64,000 bases of DNA from Laburnicola sp. R22_1. Lineage: Eukaryota > Ascomycota > Dothideomycetes > Pleosporales > Didymosphaeriaceae. Made by a program: the position numbers and the translations under genes. Shown here in pieces: positions 62,374 through 64,000 of the stretch. The stretch covers positions 2,976,001 through 3,040,000 of the forward strand of contig JACONQ010000008.1 in assembly GCA_014281115.1 (NCBI GenBank), in the 5' to 3' direction. The notes under the pieces were generated by a model. That model was not told the DNA's origin. It saw nothing but the letters and a program-made list of their open reading frames with translations, and did no database searches. The stretch's first letter is position 1. The number at the start of each line of letters is the position of its first letter.

Positions 62374-62477
62374 GTGGCCTGCGTAGAGGAACATGCGTAA
62401 TTGGGGTAGCGCGAGTTTGCGTGGATTGGATGCTTCTTTTGGTACCTTGTTTTTGGGTTGTCTAATTTAAAGTAATA

Positions 62478-62601
62478 CAGTTAACCAGCAGGTATAGGTG
62501 ACTGGCGGCGCATGGGTCGCAAAGCCCTTTGGTGGTCCTTCCTAAGAGATTTGCTCCCTGCAAAGGATTGGCGCTAGTCACCTGTACCTGCTGGTTGACT
62601 G
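62478..62601. mobile_element. 124-bp MITE with 29-bp terminal inverted repeats
   Basis: The left end is CAGTTAACCAGCAGGTATAG, continuing GTGACTGGCG. The right end, in reverse complement, is CAGTCAACCAGCAGGTACAG, continuing GTGACTAGCG. TA flanks both sides (62476-62477, 62602-62603). No coding capacity. Its ends differ from those of the Fot1-like elements here, so it belongs to another Tc1/mariner-type family not present in the window. Confidence 0.8.
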
Positions 62602-62847
62602 TAGTACGTGTACGTGCATGTAGCGGTGATGGCGCTTATAGCTAACTAACACTAACGGAGCAACTAAGCCTAGTTAGGTAAAGCGGAGATCCAAGCGGAT
62701 CTGCACGGCACCGAGGCAGCGGAAGCCAACCAGACGTCCGAAAAGTGGTATTCCTCCCACGGATACTAGATTCCTGGAACGCAGTACAAATGTCTCTGTG
62801 CGCTTTGCTCGTCTACGTGCTTATTTCTTCCCATAAAAGCTTCCACC

Positions 62848-64000
62848 ATGCCAACCGCTAAGCACGAAACCAACCGTCCTCCAGTCGATCACGATGTCGA
62901 AATACGTATTAGAGATTTCAGAACCTTCACGATTGCGGCTCTCCGCAACTTCACTTTCCTTGTCGTCCTTGTGGCGATGCTCTGGTTTTGGATTGAAGCC
63001 GTCCCATCTTCTATCCCTATGCCATTCCCTTTGCGCTGGGCATGTATCGTGTGTCTATACCTCGGTACTATAGCGAGAAATGCGTGGCTATTCCGAAGTA
63101 TCATTGCCATGGCAAGAGCACATAATATATCAGAAATTGAAGACGAAAACCGTCCCCGGAACGGGGCCCTGGAGACACGCACCAACAACCTCGAAGATGG
63201 CTCCTGGCGAACTTCTGTGTCGTCGTTGGTCTGTCAACCATAGGCTTTGTGCCATGGTACTGGATCGAAGTCATTGCGCTCACTGTCCGGGCATTCTTTT
63301 ACTGGACTTGTACACTGGGTGGTCTCTGCTCGCTATTCTGGCTGCTTAAACGGACTATACATTTCTACCGGAAAGTCAAAGGAGTCAAACATGAGGAGGC
63401 GTGGGGCATCCTAGTTTTTGTCACCGTTTTACGATTCTATAACCACTTCGAAAGGCTTAAGGCTAGAGGTGTGCTTGGGCAATTTCTTGACGCTGGTCGC
63501 CTTCCGTTCGAGGTACTGGAGTTCCTGCTTAATACGGTCGGCTTTCATATTGGCAGAGGACCATTGTTTGGTGAGTCTATAGCCCTCGTAATACGAGATA
63601 ATAGCCTGACGAGCCGTAGACCGCTTACCCGATGAATGGAAGGCTGCAAGAAGAGGTTGTAAAACGCTGGAAGATGTTACCAGGTTCTTTGCCGTTTTCG
63701 CTGGACCATCGGATGCAGAAATTGATAATGAAGATGATGCGCAAGATTCCCACGACAGAGAAGAAGCCTGTTTCCCTCCGTCGGCGTTTGAGTACCAGCC
63801 AAATGTTATGTTTGCCCATCTGCGTGGCGAACCTACCCAGTCACTAAATTCCAATCCTACCGTTAAGAATACGTCGGACGGCCATCTCATAGATACAACT
63901 GGAGCTGCTGGAAGGGTTTTCTCCGATATGACTGTCGCTTTCGACGACAAAAGCCCGGCTAAGAACAACCAGAAGTTTCTCAGTGCACCCAGAAACACCG
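62848..64000 (+). CDS. Multi-pass membrane protein, apparent frameshift, 3' end off window
   Basis: It starts in good context (CCACCATG) and encodes a soluble head and two hydrophobic segments (FTFLVVLVAMLWFWIEAV; WACIVCLYLGTIARNAWLF). That frame stops at 63243. Another frame (+2) takes over between about 63141 and 63240 with two more hydrophobic segments (FCVVVGLSTIGFVPWYW; AFFYWTCTLGGLCSLFWLL). It continues through a probable 49-bp intron (63571-63619, GTGAGT, branch CTGAC, TAG) into a hydrophilic acidic region open to the window end. No GT-AG intron explains the frame change, so either a one-base indel (sequencing error or real mutation) is present or the gene is decaying. No domain is recognised. 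Its neighbours on the left are two DNA transposons. Confidence 0.5.

Overview
The window is a filamentous ascomycete (Pezizomycotina) chromosome segment, most likely from a dothideomycete. The genes have short 45-60 bp introns with GT(R)AGT donors and CTRAC-type branch sites. GC-balanced gene islands alternate sharply with AT-rich, TpA-saturated islands in which every recognisable transposon is riddled with TAA/TAG in place of CAA/CAG. That is the signature of repeat-induced point mutation (RIP). The species cannot be fixed from the sequence alone.

Layout. 1-20640 is a RIP-degraded AT island: a tandem repeat, a Ty3/Gypsy pol remnant (+), an unidentified decayed coding stretch, a 698-bp palindromic MITE (14825-15522), minisatellites, and a Ty1/Copia RT-RNaseH remnant (-) split by a Fot1/pogo-type DNA transposon (17868-20118). 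20640-24350 is a border zone with two small secreted-protein genes, both of which need an intron to be seen correctly. A mutated Fot1-like element occupies 24360-26512. 27.2-38.9 kb is a gene island: a His/Pro-rich hypothetical protein, a Utp12-domain ribosome-biogenesis protein, a BET double-bromodomain protein (bdf1), the AAA+ ATPase rvb1, and the succinate dehydrogenase assembly factor SDHAF4. 38922-44379 is a RIP-degraded PIF/Harbinger element (TTA target duplication) with another Fot1-type element nested in it. 45.7-59.8 kb is a second gene island: a type-B carboxylesterase, a 2076-aa DOCK-family exchange factor, and rrp12. 59994-62121 is a second, younger Fot1-like element with intact termini. 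A 124-bp MITE follows, then a multi-pass membrane protein gene with an apparent frameshift that runs off the right edge.

How it fits together. Housekeeping genes for ribosome biogenesis and chromatin (Utp12-domain protein, Bdf1, Rvb1, Rrp12) sit in GC islands. A 12-bp CACGTG-containing word occurs as an inverted pair in the shared promoter of the Utp12-domain gene and bdf1. The small secreted proteins sit against the AT island, as effector candidates often do in two-compartment fungal genomes. The least conventional signals are the Fot1/pogo terminal motifs, which appear to have changed in concert between two related elements and are shared with the palindromic MITE; a four-nucleotide first exon; a probable GC-AG intron in rrp12; and several stop codons that coincide with good splice donors.
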